Both the position numbers and the translations under genes were made by a program. A stretch of 64,000 nucleotides of DNA from Jeotgalicoccus coquinae (GTDB lineage Bacteria; Bacillota; Bacilli; Staphylococcales; Salinicoccaceae). This document shows, one piece after another, positions 40,114 to 48,670 of the stretch; position 1 is the stretch's first letter; every line of letters starts with the position of its first letter. Where the stretch lies: the NCBI RefSeq assembly GCF_014207425.1, contig NZ_JACHFF010000001.1, forward strand, positions 744,001-808,000, read 5' to 3'. Under the pieces are notes generated by a model. It was given only the letters and a program-made list of their open reading frames with translations, was not told the DNA's origin and ran no database searches.

Positions 40114-40779
40114 ATGAACGTAGCAAAGTATATTGATCACACATTATTAAAACCTGAAGTTACAGATAAAGAAATCGCTGTATTATGCGATGAAGCACAT
40201 GAACACGGCTTCTTCAGCGTCTGCATTCAGCCTGCATGGGTTAAAACTGCAGCTGAAAAACTTGCAGACAGCGAAGTTAAAGTTTGTACTGTCATCGGAT
40301 TCCCTCACGGAGTAACTACTTCTGAAGTTAAAGCTTTCGAAACGAAAGATGCAATTTCAAACGGTGCGGATGAAGTCGATATGGTAATCAATATCGGCCA
40401 GCTTAAAGCAGGCAACCTTGATTACGTTAAACAGGACATTAAGAGCGTTGTAGACGCTGCCAACAAAGAAGCTCTGGTTAAAGTTATTATCGAATCATCA
40501 CTTCTGACAGAAGATGAAATCGTAACAGCTTCAAGACTTTCAAAAGAAGCAGGTGCTGATTTTGTTAAAACATCTACAGGATTCAACGGCGGCGGGGCGA
40601 CAGTGGAAGCTGTAGCACTTATGCGTCTGACTGTAGGCGAAGATATGGGCGTTAAAGCAAGCGGCGGTGTCCGTTCTGCTGAAGATGCTCTGAAGATGAT
40701 TGAAGTCGGAGCGACAAGAATCGGTGCATCAAGTGGTATCGCTATTGTAAGCGGTGCAGTTTCAGAGAGCGATTATTAA
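40114..40779 (+). CDS. deoC: Deoxyribose-phosphate aldolase
   Basis: 221-residue class I aldolase cleaving 2-deoxyribose 5-phosphate to acetaldehyde and glyceraldehyde 3-phosphate. Seen: [10 protein letters not shown] (5-14), [22 protein letters not shown], the Schiff-base lysine in DFVKTSTGF (about 151) and [14 protein letters not shown] (about 179). Separate GGGAG before ATG 40114. Its position between rsmE and rpsU is unusual: no other deoxynucleoside catabolism gene is adjacent (cdd is 5 kb downstream). Confidence 0.95.
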   Translation: MNVAKYIDHTLLKPEVTDKEIAVLCDEAHEHGFFSVCIQPAWVKTAAEKLADSEVKVCTVIGFPHGVTTSEVKAFETKDAISNGADEVDMVINIGQLKAGNLDYVKQDIKSVVDAANKEALVKVIIESSLLTEDEIVTASRLSKEAGADFVKTSTGFNGGGATVEAVALMRLTVGEDMGVKASGGVRSAEDALKMIEVGATRIGASSGIAIVSGAVSESDY

Positions 40780-40786
40780 ATTTCAG

Positions 40787-40816
40787 TTGACTGAAAACCA
40801 GATAATATATTATAAT
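40787..40816 (+). promoter_or_regulatory. rpsU promoter
   Basis: TTGACT (40787-40792), an 18-base spacer and TATAAT (40811-40816), starting 8 bases after the deoC stop. Confidence 0.8.
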
Positions 40817-40824
40817 ACTAAAGT

Positions 40825-40842
40825 ACATAGTACTTACTATGT
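40825..40842 (+). promoter_or_regulatory. Inverted repeat at the 5' end of the rpsU transcript
   Basis: ACATAGT-ACTT-ACTATGT: a perfect 7-bp stem with a 4-base loop, beginning about where transcription from the TATAAT at 40811 should start. It could be an RNA-stabilising 5' hairpin or a protein-binding site. Confidence 0.45.
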
Positions 40843-40880
40843 GAATTAGCCTTTTGCATTATCGGAGGGAGGGAAAACAA

Positions 40881-41057
40881 ATGTCAAAAACAGTTGTTAA
40901 GCAAAACGAACCAATTGAAGATGCACTTCGTCGTTTCAAGCGTACAGTATCTAAAAACGGTACGATTCAAGAAGCACGTAAAAGAGAGTTTTACGAAAAA
41001 CCAAGCGTAAAACGTAAGAAGAAATCTGAAGCTGCGCGTAAGCGTAAGTTCAAGTAA
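40881..41057 (+). CDS. rpsU: 30S ribosomal protein S21
   Basis: 58-residue basic S21: [20 protein letters not shown] at the start and an Arg/Lys-rich C terminus ([15 protein letters not shown]). GGAGGGAGGG precedes ATG 40881. It is monocistronic, with a strong promoter and terminator. Confidence 0.97.
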   Translation: MSKTVVKQNEPIEDALRRFKRTVSKNGTIQEARKREFYEKPSVKRKKKSEAARKRKFK

Positions 41058-41093
41058 TATCACTCTTCCCTCTGATAAGTGATATATTATAAA

Positions 41094-41122
41094 ACAGCGT
41101 ACAAATTGTACGCTGTTTTTTT
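41094..41122 (+). terminator. rpsU terminator
   Basis: ACAGCGTACAA pairs with TTGTACGCTGT, followed by seven T. Confidence 0.92.
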
Positions 41123-41181
41123 GTGTCTCCATTTCTCATTTGAGTACACTTAATGTATAATCGGAATTAGGAGGGATGTAC

Positions 41182-41865
41182 ATGGGCGGTTCGTATTTAT
41201 ATATGATTAATAGCACAATACAATTCTATATAGATGTTGTAACTTCACCCGTTGTTGCATTTCTATTATTATCAATATTCTTCCTTGGTGTGGTGTATCA
41301 GCTCTTCTCCGACAGAATAAATATTGTCGGCGTTCTCGCCGTTTTATCGATATTTATTTTCTACTCGGGTCACCTTCTTACTGGCAGCAGTAACTTGCTG
41401 GCGCTAATACTTATACTGATCAGCGGAATTCTGCTGCTCGTTGAATTTTTTGTCATTGGCATGATTCTCGGGGCAATAGGATTAATGCTGTTTGCTGCAA
41501 GTATTCTTGTCGTCAGCGGCAATGCATTATTGTACAGTGTTTTCTTAGCCGTAATTTTAGTTATGGTGATTATAGAGTGGGTGATATTTGTGAAGCATAA
41601 GAAACGTAAGATCCCTTTCCTCAATCGTTTAATTTTAAGCGATGCCACGGATAAGGAATCGGGATATACATCATTTGATGACCGTTCGCACTTAGTCGGT
41701 GAGGTTGCGGTTACACATACAGTGCTCAGACCGTCCGGGACAATCCGTCTCGGGGACGAACGCATTGATGCTGTTGCCGAAGGCTCGTATATTCCGAGTG
41801 ATGTAAAAGTTAAGATTATTTTTGTAGAAGGTACAAGAGTTGTCGTCAGACCAACGGAAGATTAA
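41182..41865 (+). CDS. NfeD family membrane protein
   Basis: 227-residue short NfeD (YqeZ-like without the ClpP-type protease domain). Four to five transmembrane helices lie in the first ~145 residues (about 18-38, 46-63, 72-103, 110-140). A soluble OB-fold domain of ~80 residues follows, with LVGEVAVTHTVLRPSGTIRLG. It starts 18 bases before floA, and NfeD-flotillin pairs are conserved membrane-organising partners. ATG 41182 has GGAGGG six bases upstream; ATG 41176 abuts that site. Confidence 0.9.
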   Translation: MGGSYLYMINSTIQFYIDVVTSPVVAFLLLSIFFLGVVYQLFSDRINIVGVLAVLSIFIFYSGHLLTGSSNLLALILILISGILLLVEFFVIGMILGAIGLMLFAASILVVSGNALLYSVFLAVILVMVIIEWVIFVKHKKRKIPFLNRLILSDATDKESGYTSFDDRSHLVGEVAVTHTVLRPSGTIRLGDERIDAVAEGSYIPSDVKVKIIFVEGTRVVVRPTED

Positions 41866-41883
41866 AAACAAGGAGAGTGGAGA

Positions 41884-42891
41884 ATGAATTTAGCATTTAT
41901 TACAGGCGGTGCACTTGTTACATTACTGATTTTTGTAGTAGTAATTATTGCAATTGCATTTATCCTGTCATTTGTTCCAATCGGTTTATGGATCTCAGCA
42001 ATTGCTGCAGGTGTTAAAGTAGGAATCTTTACATTGGTAGGTATGCGTTTAAGAAGAGTTAAACCTAAACGTGTTATCGAGCCGATGATCAAAGCGCACA
42101 AAGCGGGTATTCAGCTGTCTACAAACCAGCTTGAGTCTCACTTCTTAGCCGGCGGTAACGTCGACCGCGTTGTTGATGCATTAATCGCTGCCCAGCGTGC
42201 GGATATCAATTTAACATTTGAACGTTGTGCTGCAATTGACCTTGCAGGACGTGACGTACTGGAAGCAGTACAGATGTCAGTTAACCCGAAAGTTATCGAA
42301 ACACCATTTATCGCAGGTGTTGCGGTTGACGGTATCGAAGTTAAAGCGAAAGCAAGAATCACAGTTAGAGCAAACATTGAACGCCTGGTTGGTGGTGCGG
42401 GTGAAGAAACAATCATCGCACGTGTCGGTGAAGGGGTAATCTCAACTATCGGTTCTTCAACCAAGCACGCAGAAGTACTTGAAAACCCGGAACGTATTTC
42501 ACAGACTGTATTATCTAAAGGTCTGGATGCAGGTACTGCATTTGAAATTCTTTCAATCGATATCGCAGACGTGGATATCGGTAAAAACATCGGTGCGGAT
42601 CTTCAGACTGAACAGGCTGTTGCAGATAAGAACATTGCACAGGCTAAAGCAGAAGAACGCCGTGCAATGGCTGTAGCGCAGGAGCAGGAAATGAAAGCCC
42701 GCGTACAGGAAATGAGAGCGAAAGTAGTAGAAGCAGAATCCAGAGTACCTCTTGCATTTGCTAAAGCATTAGAAGACGGTAATATTTCAGCAACTGATTA
42801 TTACGATCTGAAAAATGTTGAAGCAGATACCAGCATGAGAGATTCAATTAACAAAATGACAAACCCTACACAGTTTAACGAAGAAGAATAG
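41884..42891 (+). CDS. floA: Flotillin-like protein FloA
   Basis: 335-residue SPFH-related scaffold of functional membrane microdomains. An N-terminal hairpin membrane segment (about 5-50) is followed by the PHB/SPFH region ([17 protein letters not shown], then [16 protein letters not shown]). A C-terminal Ala/Glu-rich coiled coil has [18 protein letters not shown] (about 255). AAGGAGAG precedes ATG 41884. It sits between nfeD and a small membrane-anchored gene. Confidence 0.95.
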   Translation: MNLAFITGGALVTLLIFVVVIIAIAFILSFVPIGLWISAIAAGVKVGIFTLVGMRLRRVKPKRVIEPMIKAHKAGIQLSTNQLESHFLAGGNVDRVVDALIAAQRADINLTFERCAAIDLAGRDVLEAVQMSVNPKVIETPFIAGVAVDGIEVKAKARITVRANIERLVGGAGEETIIARVGEGVISTIGSSTKHAEVLENPERISQTVLSKGLDAGTAFEILSIDIADVDIGKNIGADLQTEQAVADKNIAQAKAEERRAMAVAQEQEMKARVQEMRAKVVEAESRVPLAFAKALEDGNISATDYYDLKNVEADTSMRDSINKMTNPTQFNEEE

Positions 42892-42904
42892 GGTGTGATA
42901 TAGT

Positions 42905-43621
42905 ATGGAACTTATTCCACTACTAATTATCGTCCTCGGTATAGTCTCGTCAATTGCAGGCAGTAAGAAAAACAAAGAGCAGGAAGGCAAACGCAATATT
43001 GATACTTCCAAACTGGATAGAAGACAAAACAGTGCTCCGCGTACGAGACAGCCTGACCGTGAGACGACAACTAATGAACAAAAAGGATTCTTCCAGACGC
43101 TGCAAGAGGCATTTGATGAAGAATTCAATAAACCTGAAGAACCGGCACAACCGGTATCTAAACCTGTCTCCAGGCCGGCAGCAAGCGAAAGCCGTGAGAT
43201 GACTTCGGGCAGCCGTCCTGAAAGACAGGCATCGGAGCGTCCTCTGAGAGAGACGATACACAAATCACGTGAACGCCAGAATACGTCACAGAATATTTCA
43301 GATATTGAAAAACGTATCACTGATCGTTCGAAACACGCAAAACGTGCATCGGAAGCAAAAGAAAGCGTCTTTACGAAAGGCTACGACAAGCGGGCTGGTA
43401 AAACTGAAGGCCTCGGCCATGACATCGCAAATCAGGCGCGTTACTCATACGGTGATGATGTTACCCAGATGCATAAACGTGGACAAGACGGTGAGTCGGA
43501 TACGCACATGACATCTGATGATCTGACATTTGATTCGAAATCATTTGTAAACGGCATTATCATGTCGGAAATCCTCGGCAAACCAAAGTCCAAACAGAAA
43601 TCGGATAAAAAGCCTGGCTGA
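42905..43621 (+). CDS. Hypothetical membrane-anchored protein after floA
   Basis: 238 residues. One N-terminal transmembrane helix (MELIPLLIIVLGIVSSIAG) is followed by a long, charged, low-complexity cytoplasmic region rich in R, K, E, S and Q, likely disordered. A short conserved-looking C-terminal helix (SFVNGIIMSEILGKPK) ends it. No catalytic motif; function unknown. It starts 14 bases after floA and ends at a terminator, so it is probably co-transcribed with nfeD-floA and may work at flotillin microdomains (inference). Confidence 0.8.
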   Translation: MELIPLLIIVLGIVSSIAGSKKNKEQEGKRNIDTSKLDRRQNSAPRTRQPDRETTTNEQKGFFQTLQEAFDEEFNKPEEPAQPVSKPVSRPAASESREMTSGSRPERQASERPLRETIHKSRERQNTSQNISDIEKRITDRSKHAKRASEAKESVFTKGYDKRAGKTEGLGHDIANQARYSYGDDVTQMHKRGQDGESDTHMTSDDLTFDSKSFVNGIIMSEILGKPKSKQKSDKKPG

Positions 43622-43638
43622 TACTTTTAATTAGCTTG

Positions 43639-43673
43639 AACCGGATGGGGAGTAATCCCTGTCCGGTTTTTCT
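43639..43673 (+). terminator. Terminator of the nfeD-floA unit
   Basis: AACCGGA pairs with TCCGGTT, with an inner GGGG/CCC pairing, followed by TTTTTC. Confidence 0.85.
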
Positions 43674-43973
43674 TATGGGTGCGGAAACTGCCAGTAATGG
43701 GTTAAGTGCAGGTTATTATACTGATATAACTTACAGGTGGTATGCCGAAATTCATTGAAAATGTGCAACCTCAGAAACTTTATACATATCCTGCTCATTT
43801 ATGCTGCATTGTTGTGCAGGTTTATCATTTTTAAGAGCATCCTGCACATTTGAATGCATCGGTCAGACAATAATTATTCCGACTGATTAATTATTACCGT
43901 AAAAATGAATTTGCTGATCAGAAAACATCATAACCACTGCGAGATTAACTTCAGTATCCTCATGACGAAAACA
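43674..43973. other. Non-coding gap before phoH with small repeats
   Basis: About 300 bases with no credible reading frame. It holds an imperfect direct repeat, ATCCTGCTCATTT (43788-43800) and ATCCTGCACATTT (43839-43851), 51 bases apart. GTGCAGG (43814-43820) can pair with CCTGCAC (43841-43847). CTGCA-TTGTTG-TGCAG forms a small hairpin. I cannot assign a function; a small RNA or a decayed element is possible. Confidence 0.4.
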
Positions 43974-43982
43974 TGATATAAT
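43974..43982 (+). promoter_or_regulatory. Extended -10 promoter of the phoH operon
   Basis: TGATATAAT (43974-43982), with no recognisable -35, 90 bases before phoH. It would give a leader of about 80 bases. Confidence 0.45.
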
Positions 43983-44072
43983 CTATGTTCTTTCTATACT
44001 CTGAATTAATTGCAGTCAGCTATTGATAGTGGTAAATTTAAATAGACAAGACTATTATAAAGGGGTTTGTAA

Positions 44073-45026
44073 ATGCCTAATATTATTAATATAGACAGCC
44101 TTGACGAAGCTCAGGCTTTAATAGGTGCAAATGATGCACACATCACATATCTTGAAGATGAATTCGACGTTAAGATTCATACGCTCGGCAATGAGATTAC
44201 TGTCCGCGGCGAGATTGAGGATAATGTTGAACTTGTTGAAGATGTGCTGCTTCACTTATTAAAAATAATCCAGCGGGGTATGTCGATTTCTTTAAGAGAT
44301 GTACAGTCGGCTGCAATGATGGCAAAAAATGATACCATCGAATATTTACAAGATCTTTATAACGAAGAAATTGCAAAAGATGTTAAAGGCAAGAGCATTA
44401 AAGCGAAGACAACCGGACAGCGCATATATGTGGATAATATCCGTAAGCATGACTTAACTTTCGGTATTGGACCGGCAGGTACGGGTAAGACGTTCCTGGC
44501 TGTTGTAATAGCCTGTCAGATGCTTCGTGAAAACCAGGTTAAACGTATCGTTCTGACTCGTCCTGCAGTTGAAGCGGGGGAGAATCTCGGATTCCTGCCG
44601 GGTGACCTGAAAGAAAAGGTAGACCCGTATCTCCGTCCGTTGTATGATGGTTTACACGCAGTTCTGGGTGTTGAAACGACGGATCGTCTGATTGAACGCG
44701 GAGTGATCGAAGTTGCGCCGCTTGCTTATATGCGCGGACGTACGCTGAACGAAGCGTTTGTTATTCTGGATGAAGCTCAGAATACGACTGAAATGCAGAT
44801 GAAGATGTTCTTAACACGTCTCGGTTTCGGTTCTAAAATGATCGTTACCGGTGATGAAACGCAGATTGATCTTCCGGGCTCGACGAAAAGCGGCCTCGTT
44901 GAATCGGTAAAGCGTCTTGAAAATATTAAGGGAATCGCTATTAAACGCATGGACGAAACAGATGTTGTCAGACATCCGCTTGTTTCCAAAATAATTCTTG
45001 CGTATGAAAAGGATACAAACTTATGA
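44073..45026 (+). CDS. phoH: PhoH-like ATPase
   Basis: 317-residue P-loop ATPase of the PhoH/YbeZ type, linked with YbeY in RNA/ribosome maturation. The N-terminal KH-like region (HITYLEDEFDVKIHTLGNEI) precedes Walker A GPAGTGKTFLAV (about 132). Walker B FVILDEAQNTT (about 231) and TGDETQIDLPG (about 255) follow. AAAGGGG precedes ATG 44073. The stop overlaps the ybeY start (ATGA). Confidence 0.94.
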   Translation: MPNIINIDSLDEAQALIGANDAHITYLEDEFDVKIHTLGNEITVRGEIEDNVELVEDVLLHLLKIIQRGMSISLRDVQSAAMMAKNDTIEYLQDLYNEEIAKDVKGKSIKAKTTGQRIYVDNIRKHDLTFGIGPAGTGKTFLAVVIACQMLRENQVKRIVLTRPAVEAGENLGFLPGDLKEKVDPYLRPLYDGLHAVLGVETTDRLIERGVIEVAPLAYMRGRTLNEAFVILDEAQNTTEMQMKMFLTRLGFGSKMIVTGDETQIDLPGSTKSGLVESVKRLENIKGIAIKRMDETDVVRHPLVSKIILAYEKDTNL

Positions 45027-45484
45027 TTAATATAGATTTTATTAACGATGATAATTTTGTGAATGAAGCTGAGCTTAACGAGATTTCTGAGCTGTTAACG
45101 TTCGCGTACGGCCATCTTGAAGAAGAGGGCGATGCAGAAGTTTCAGTATCATTCGTTTCAAATGAAGAAATTCAAAATATTAACAGAGATTACCGTAACA
45201 AAGACAGCGTGACAGACGTTATATCTTTTGCGCTTGAAGAAGATGATATGAATATTATTCATGAGGATGCACCGCGTACGTTAGGTGATATTGTAATCAG
45301 TACAGACCGTGCGAAAGAACAGGCTGAAGATTACGGTCACAGTTATCGCCGCGAACTTCTGTTTCTAAGCCTTCACGGATTTCTGCATCTCTTGGGTTAT
45401 GATCACATGGAGAGCGATGAAGAAGCTGAAATGAACGGTAAACAGGAAGAGATATTAAACGCATTTGGTGTGACTCGAGATTAG
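45023..45484 (+). CDS. ybeY: Endoribonuclease YbeY (rRNA maturation)
   Basis: 153-residue zinc endoribonuclease involved in 16S rRNA 3' processing and ribosome quality control. The metal site is HGFLHLLGYDH (three histidines, about 118-128); NRDYRNKDSVTDVISFAL (about 54) is conserved. It is coupled to phoH by a 4-base overlap and its last codons overlap the apparent ATT start of dgkA. Confidence 0.95.
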   Translation: MINIDFINDDNFVNEAELNEISELLTFAYGHLEEEGDAEVSVSFVSNEEIQNINRDYRNKDSVTDVISFALEEDDMNIIHEDAPRTLGDIVISTDRAKEQAEDYGHSYRRELLFLSLHGFLHLLGYDHMESDEEAEMNGKQEEILNAFGVTRD

Positions 45485-45821
45485 TTTAGAACGGTTCAAA
45501 CATCCTCTCCATGGAATTGTCCAGCTGTTCAGGAAAGACAGAAAATTTTTACTGCATTGCATAATTACAGCAGCAGTTATTATTATTTGTGCTGCGGTTA
45601 ATATCACTGCGATGGAATGGTTATTCATTATTACTGCTGTATTTTTAGTGTTAATTACAGAAATAGTAAACAGTGCAATAGAATATACGGTGGATCTAGT
45701 TACCGGCGATTATCATATACTTGCCCGCTATGCGAAAGATATCGCAGCAGCAGCAGTGCTCTTTGCGAGCATATATGCTGTAATCGTCGGTATGGTTATC
45801 CTTATACCGTATGTCGTTTAA
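45480..45821 (+). CDS. dgkA: Undecaprenol/diacylglycerol kinase (DgkA), apparent ATT start
   Basis: 113-residue small membrane kinase with three transmembrane helices. The family N terminus ERFKHPLHGIVQLFRKDRKF is encoded from 45489, upstream of the first ATG in this frame (45612). The active-site region is EIVNSAIEYTVDLV (about 61-74) and KDIAAAAVLFAS follows. Between the in-frame stop TGA (45471-45473) and 45612 there is no ATG, GTG or TTG. ATT 45480 gives MSLERFKHPLHG and a normal length. It overlaps the ybeY stop, so coupling is likely. A base error or frameshift cannot be excluded. Confidence 0.8.
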   Translation: MSLERFKHPLHGIVQLFRKDRKFLLHCIITAAVIIICAAVNITAMEWLFIITAVFLVLITEIVNSAIEYTVDLVTGDYHILARYAKDIAAAAVLFASIYAVIVGMVILIPYVV

Positions 45822-45838
45822 GCTAAGGAGGGCATCAT

Positions 45839-46246
45839 ATGAATGACGGGATTTTTAAAGAAGAATGGCTGACAGAAGTGCTTGAAGCACAGTCACGCGC
45901 GTATACACCATATTCTAATTTTAATGTAGGTGCGCTTTTAATTACAGAAGACGATGAATATATTTACGGTGCAAATATTGAAAACGCTGCATATCCTGCA
46001 TCGATTTGTGCTGAACGTACAGCACTTGTAAGTGCGTATGCAAACAATAAGAAGAAATTTAAAGCAATCGTTATCGTAACGGATGCGCCGGGTCCTGCGA
46101 GTCCCTGCGGTGTCTGCAGACAGGTAATGAAAGAACTGTGTCACGATGAAATGCCGGTTTATCTAACGAGCAAATCAGGTGAAGTAATAAAACGAACGGT
46201 AGACGATCTTCTGCCGCTTGGTTTTAGCGGGAAGGATATGGATTAA
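45839..46246 (+). CDS. cdd: Cytidine deaminase
   Basis: 135-residue zinc enzyme of pyrimidine salvage (cytidine to uridine). Seen: [13 protein letters not shown] (about 22-34), the catalytic CAERTALV (C-A-E, about 57) and PCGVCRQVM (about 90). AAGGAGGG precedes ATG 45839. Its stop overlaps the era start (TAATG). The dgkA-cdd-era order is conserved in Firmicutes. Confidence 0.96.
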   Translation: MNDGIFKEEWLTEVLEAQSRAYTPYSNFNVGALLITEDDEYIYGANIENAAYPASICAERTALVSAYANNKKKFKAIVIVTDAPGPASPCGVCRQVMKELCHDEMPVYLTSKSGEVIKRTVDDLLPLGFSGKDMD

Positions 46247-47154
46247 TGGATTTTAATGGATTTAAATCAGGTTTTGTCAGTATTATCGGACGTCCGAACG
46301 TAGGTAAATCTACGTTTATGAACCAGGTTCTCGGGCAGAAAGTTGCGATTATGTCAGACAAGCCGCAAACGACAAGAAATAAAATACAAGGGGTATATAC
46401 GAAAAATAATACCCAGATGATATTTATCGATACACCGGGAATTCACAAGCCGAAACACCAGCTTGGCGAGCACATGATGAAAGTAGCGCGTAACACACTG
46501 AGAGAAACAGAAGCTATTCTGTTCGTTATAAATGCTGCTGAAAAAATCGGACGCGGTGATGAGTTCATTATCGACATGCTTAAAAATACGAAGACACCGA
46601 TTATTTTAGTGTTAAATAAAATCGACTTAATTCATCCGGATGAACTGATTAAGCAGATTGAAGTATACAAAGATAAACTGGACTTCAGTGATGTAGTGCC
46701 GATTTCAGCACTGCAGGGGAATAATATCGACCGATTATTAACTGTGATTGAATCACACCTGCCTGAAGGACCGATGTACTATCCTGAAGACCGTATTACG
46801 GATCACCCGGAGCACTTTATCGTGAGTGAATTAATCCGTGAAAAAGCACTGCACCAGCTGAGCCAGGAACTGCCTCATGCGATCGGTGTTGAAGTGCTGA
46901 AAATGAAAGGCGACGATGACGGCGGCAAGGTCAGAGTGGAAGCACTGATTTACGTTGAACGTGAATCACAAAAAGGAATGGTTATCGGTAAAGGCGGCAA
47001 GATGCTGAAAGAAATCGGCAGAAAAGCACGCATGGATATCGAAAACCTTCTTGGCAGCAAAGTGTATCTTGAGCTGTGGGTAAAAGTACAGAAAGACTGG
47101 CGCAATAAACCGTCATTTATCAGATCGCTTGGGTACAAAGACGAAGAATATTAA
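46246..47154 (+). CDS. era: GTPase Era
   Basis: 302-residue GTPase for 30S assembly, binding the 3' end of 16S rRNA. G1 [10 protein letters not shown] (about 13-22), G2 PQTTRN, G3 [11 protein letters not shown]4 NKIDLI, and a C-terminal KH domain with [15 protein letters not shown] (about 244-258). It is coupled to cdd by a one-base overlap. recO starts 14 bases after its stop. Confidence 0.97.
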   Translation: MDFNGFKSGFVSIIGRPNVGKSTFMNQVLGQKVAIMSDKPQTTRNKIQGVYTKNNTQMIFIDTPGIHKPKHQLGEHMMKVARNTLRETEAILFVINAAEKIGRGDEFIIDMLKNTKTPIILVLNKIDLIHPDELIKQIEVYKDKLDFSDVVPISALQGNNIDRLLTVIESHLPEGPMYYPEDRITDHPEHFIVSELIREKALHQLSQELPHAIGVEVLKMKGDDDGGKVRVEALIYVERESQKGMVIGKGGKMLKEIGRKARMDIENLLGSKVYLELWVKVQKDWRNKPSFIRSLGYKDEEY

Positions 47155-47168
47155 AACTGGGTGAGATA

Positions 47169-47912
47169 ATGATCTATCAACAGACTGGTATGATGATCCG
47201 GCAGACGAGCTACAGCGAGTCCAGCCGGATTATTACTATACTGACAGAAAGCGGAGAACAGGTGCCGCTGATGGCGAGGGGATTTAATAAACCGAAAAAC
47301 CAGTTTATTACGCTCCGCCAGGGGTATCTTGAAGCACTGTTTACGTACAACCGCTTTAAAGGCATGGGAACGCTGAATGATGTCGATGTGACTGAACGAT
47401 ATAAAAATATTAACGGTAACTTCGATGTTTATACCCATGCCAGCTATATACTGGAAGTTATTTCAAGAGCTCTCGAAGACGACATTGCAGAACCGGGCTT
47501 TTACAGACTGCTTAAAAAAGCATTTAAGCTGCTCGATGAAGGTAATTCAAGCTTTGCCGTCACATCGCTTGTCCTTGTTAAGATGCTGCCGGCATACGGC
47601 GGTCAGCTTAATCTTGACAGTTGTGCGGTGTGCGGCAGAAATGATTATAAAAAATACAGCCATTATTCATTTAAATATCACAACGTAATTTGCTATGACT
47701 GTCTGACAGACGAAACGCTGGAGCGCACAATACCCGTAAGCAACAGAGTTCTGTATTTTGCACTGTATTTACAGTCGGTGAAACTCGATGATGTAAACAG
47801 TATAAAATTATCGGAAGACACCGGACGTCAGCTGCTTAAATTTATCGAAGTGATGTATGAAGAATACAGCGGAGTGTTTTTCAGAAGCAGGAAACTGGTA
47901 GACCCGCAGTAA
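47169..47912 (+). CDS. recO: DNA repair protein RecO
   Basis: 247-residue recombination mediator acting with RecR to load RecA on SSB-coated DNA. The N-terminal OB fold has GMMIRQTSYSESSRIITILT (about 7-26) and PLMARGF. A helical domain and a C4 zinc site (CAVC about 154; CYDC about 177) follow. GGTGA precedes ATG 47169. Followed by a bidirectional terminator. Confidence 0.94.
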   Translation: MIYQQTGMMIRQTSYSESSRIITILTESGEQVPLMARGFNKPKNQFITLRQGYLEALFTYNRFKGMGTLNDVDVTERYKNINGNFDVYTHASYILEVISRALEDDIAEPGFYRLLKKAFKLLDEGNSSFAVTSLVLVKMLPAYGGQLNLDSCAVCGRNDYKKYSHYSFKYHNVICYDCLTDETLERTIPVSNRVLYFALYLQSVKLDDVNSIKLSEDTGRQLLKFIEVMYEEYSGVFFRSRKLVDPQ

Positions 47913-47926
47913 AAGTATATACAATG

Positions 47927-47971
47927 AAAAAACGCCTCGGATTCCATTAAAGGAAAACAGGGCGTTTTTTT
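47927..47971. terminator. Bidirectional terminator between recO and sco
   Basis: AACGCC pairs with GGCGTT, with an inner TTCC/GGAA stem; an A run precedes and a T run follows, serving both convergent genes. Confidence 0.75.
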
Positions 47972-47990
47972 ATTAGGTAAAATATAGTTG

Positions 47991-48596
47991 TTACTCCATA
48001 TTACTCGTCATCGTTTTAACATCTTTAACGATCTGTTCTGTCTCAAATGTATTATCGCCTGCATCGATACCTGTATAGTCCTTAACGAGCTTGCCGTTCT
48101 CATCTATCAGATATATCGCCGTGCCGTGCAGAACCTGGTTAGAGCCGTCCTGAGGCAGTTTAACGATGGATTTGAAGTTATTCAGCGCATAGTCGCGCAG
48201 ATATTCGAACTCATAGCCTGTTAACAGCTGCCATTCAATTGTTTCCGATGGGCTGTACCAGCTCATATACTCGCTCAGTACTTCAGGAGTATCCGTATCG
48301 GGATCGACGGAGAAGCTCACAATACCGACATTTTCCAGGTCTGCTTTCTCAAGTTCCTGAGTCAGTTCCGTCATATTTTGTGTCATCGGCGGACATACTG
48401 TCACACACTGGGTAAAAATAAGGTTCGCCAGCCAGACTTTGCCGTCCATATCTTCGGATGTAAATGTTTCGTTATGCTGATTAACAGCTTCAAATTTTTC
48501 GAGTGTATTGCCGTAATAAGACATCGGCTCGACTTCACTGCTGCCGCATGCAGTCAGTAATAGCACCAGTGCAATAAGCAGGGAGCTCCTAAACAT
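47991..48596 (-). CDS. SCO1/SenC family copper lipoprotein
   Basis: 201-residue membrane-anchored thioredoxin-fold protein for copper delivery to the CuA site of cytochrome oxidase. A lipoprotein signal peptide ends in LLLTAC (lipobox cysteine about 17). The copper ligands are the CX3C pair in FTQCVTVCPPM (about 88-92) and the histidine in VLHGTAIYLID (about 171). ATG 48596 has GGAGG seven bases upstream; ATG 48602 is too close to it. It stands between recO and glyS, which are usually adjacent in Staphylococcus, and fits the presence of cccA. Confidence 0.92.
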   Translation of the reverse strand: MFRSSLLIALVLLLTACGSSEVEPMSYYGNTLEKFEAVNQHNETFTSEDMDGKVWLANLIFTQCVTVCPPMTQNMTELTQELEKADLENVGIVSFSVDPDTDTPEVLSEYMSWYSPSETIEWQLLTGYEFEYLRDYALNNFKSIVKLPQDGSNQVLHGTAIYLIDENGKLVKDYTGIDAGDNTFETEQIVKDVKTMTSNME

Positions 48597-48633
48597 AAGC
48601 ATCCTCCATTAAAATATAATCGTTCTCTATGTA

Positions 48634-48663
48634 TAAAAGGGTGCCTCAATAAATTGAGGCACC
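48634..48663 (-). terminator. glyS terminator
   Basis: On the minus strand GGTGCCTCAA pairs with TTGAGGCACC around TTTA, followed by CTTTTATA. It lies 8 bases beyond the glyS stop. Confidence 0.85.
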
Positions 48664-48670
48664 GCAATTG

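Noticed and set aside
45612-45821. Short dgkA beginning at the first ATG
   Set aside because: It removes the conserved N-terminal 44 residues and part of the membrane domain; homology clearly extends upstream to 45489.
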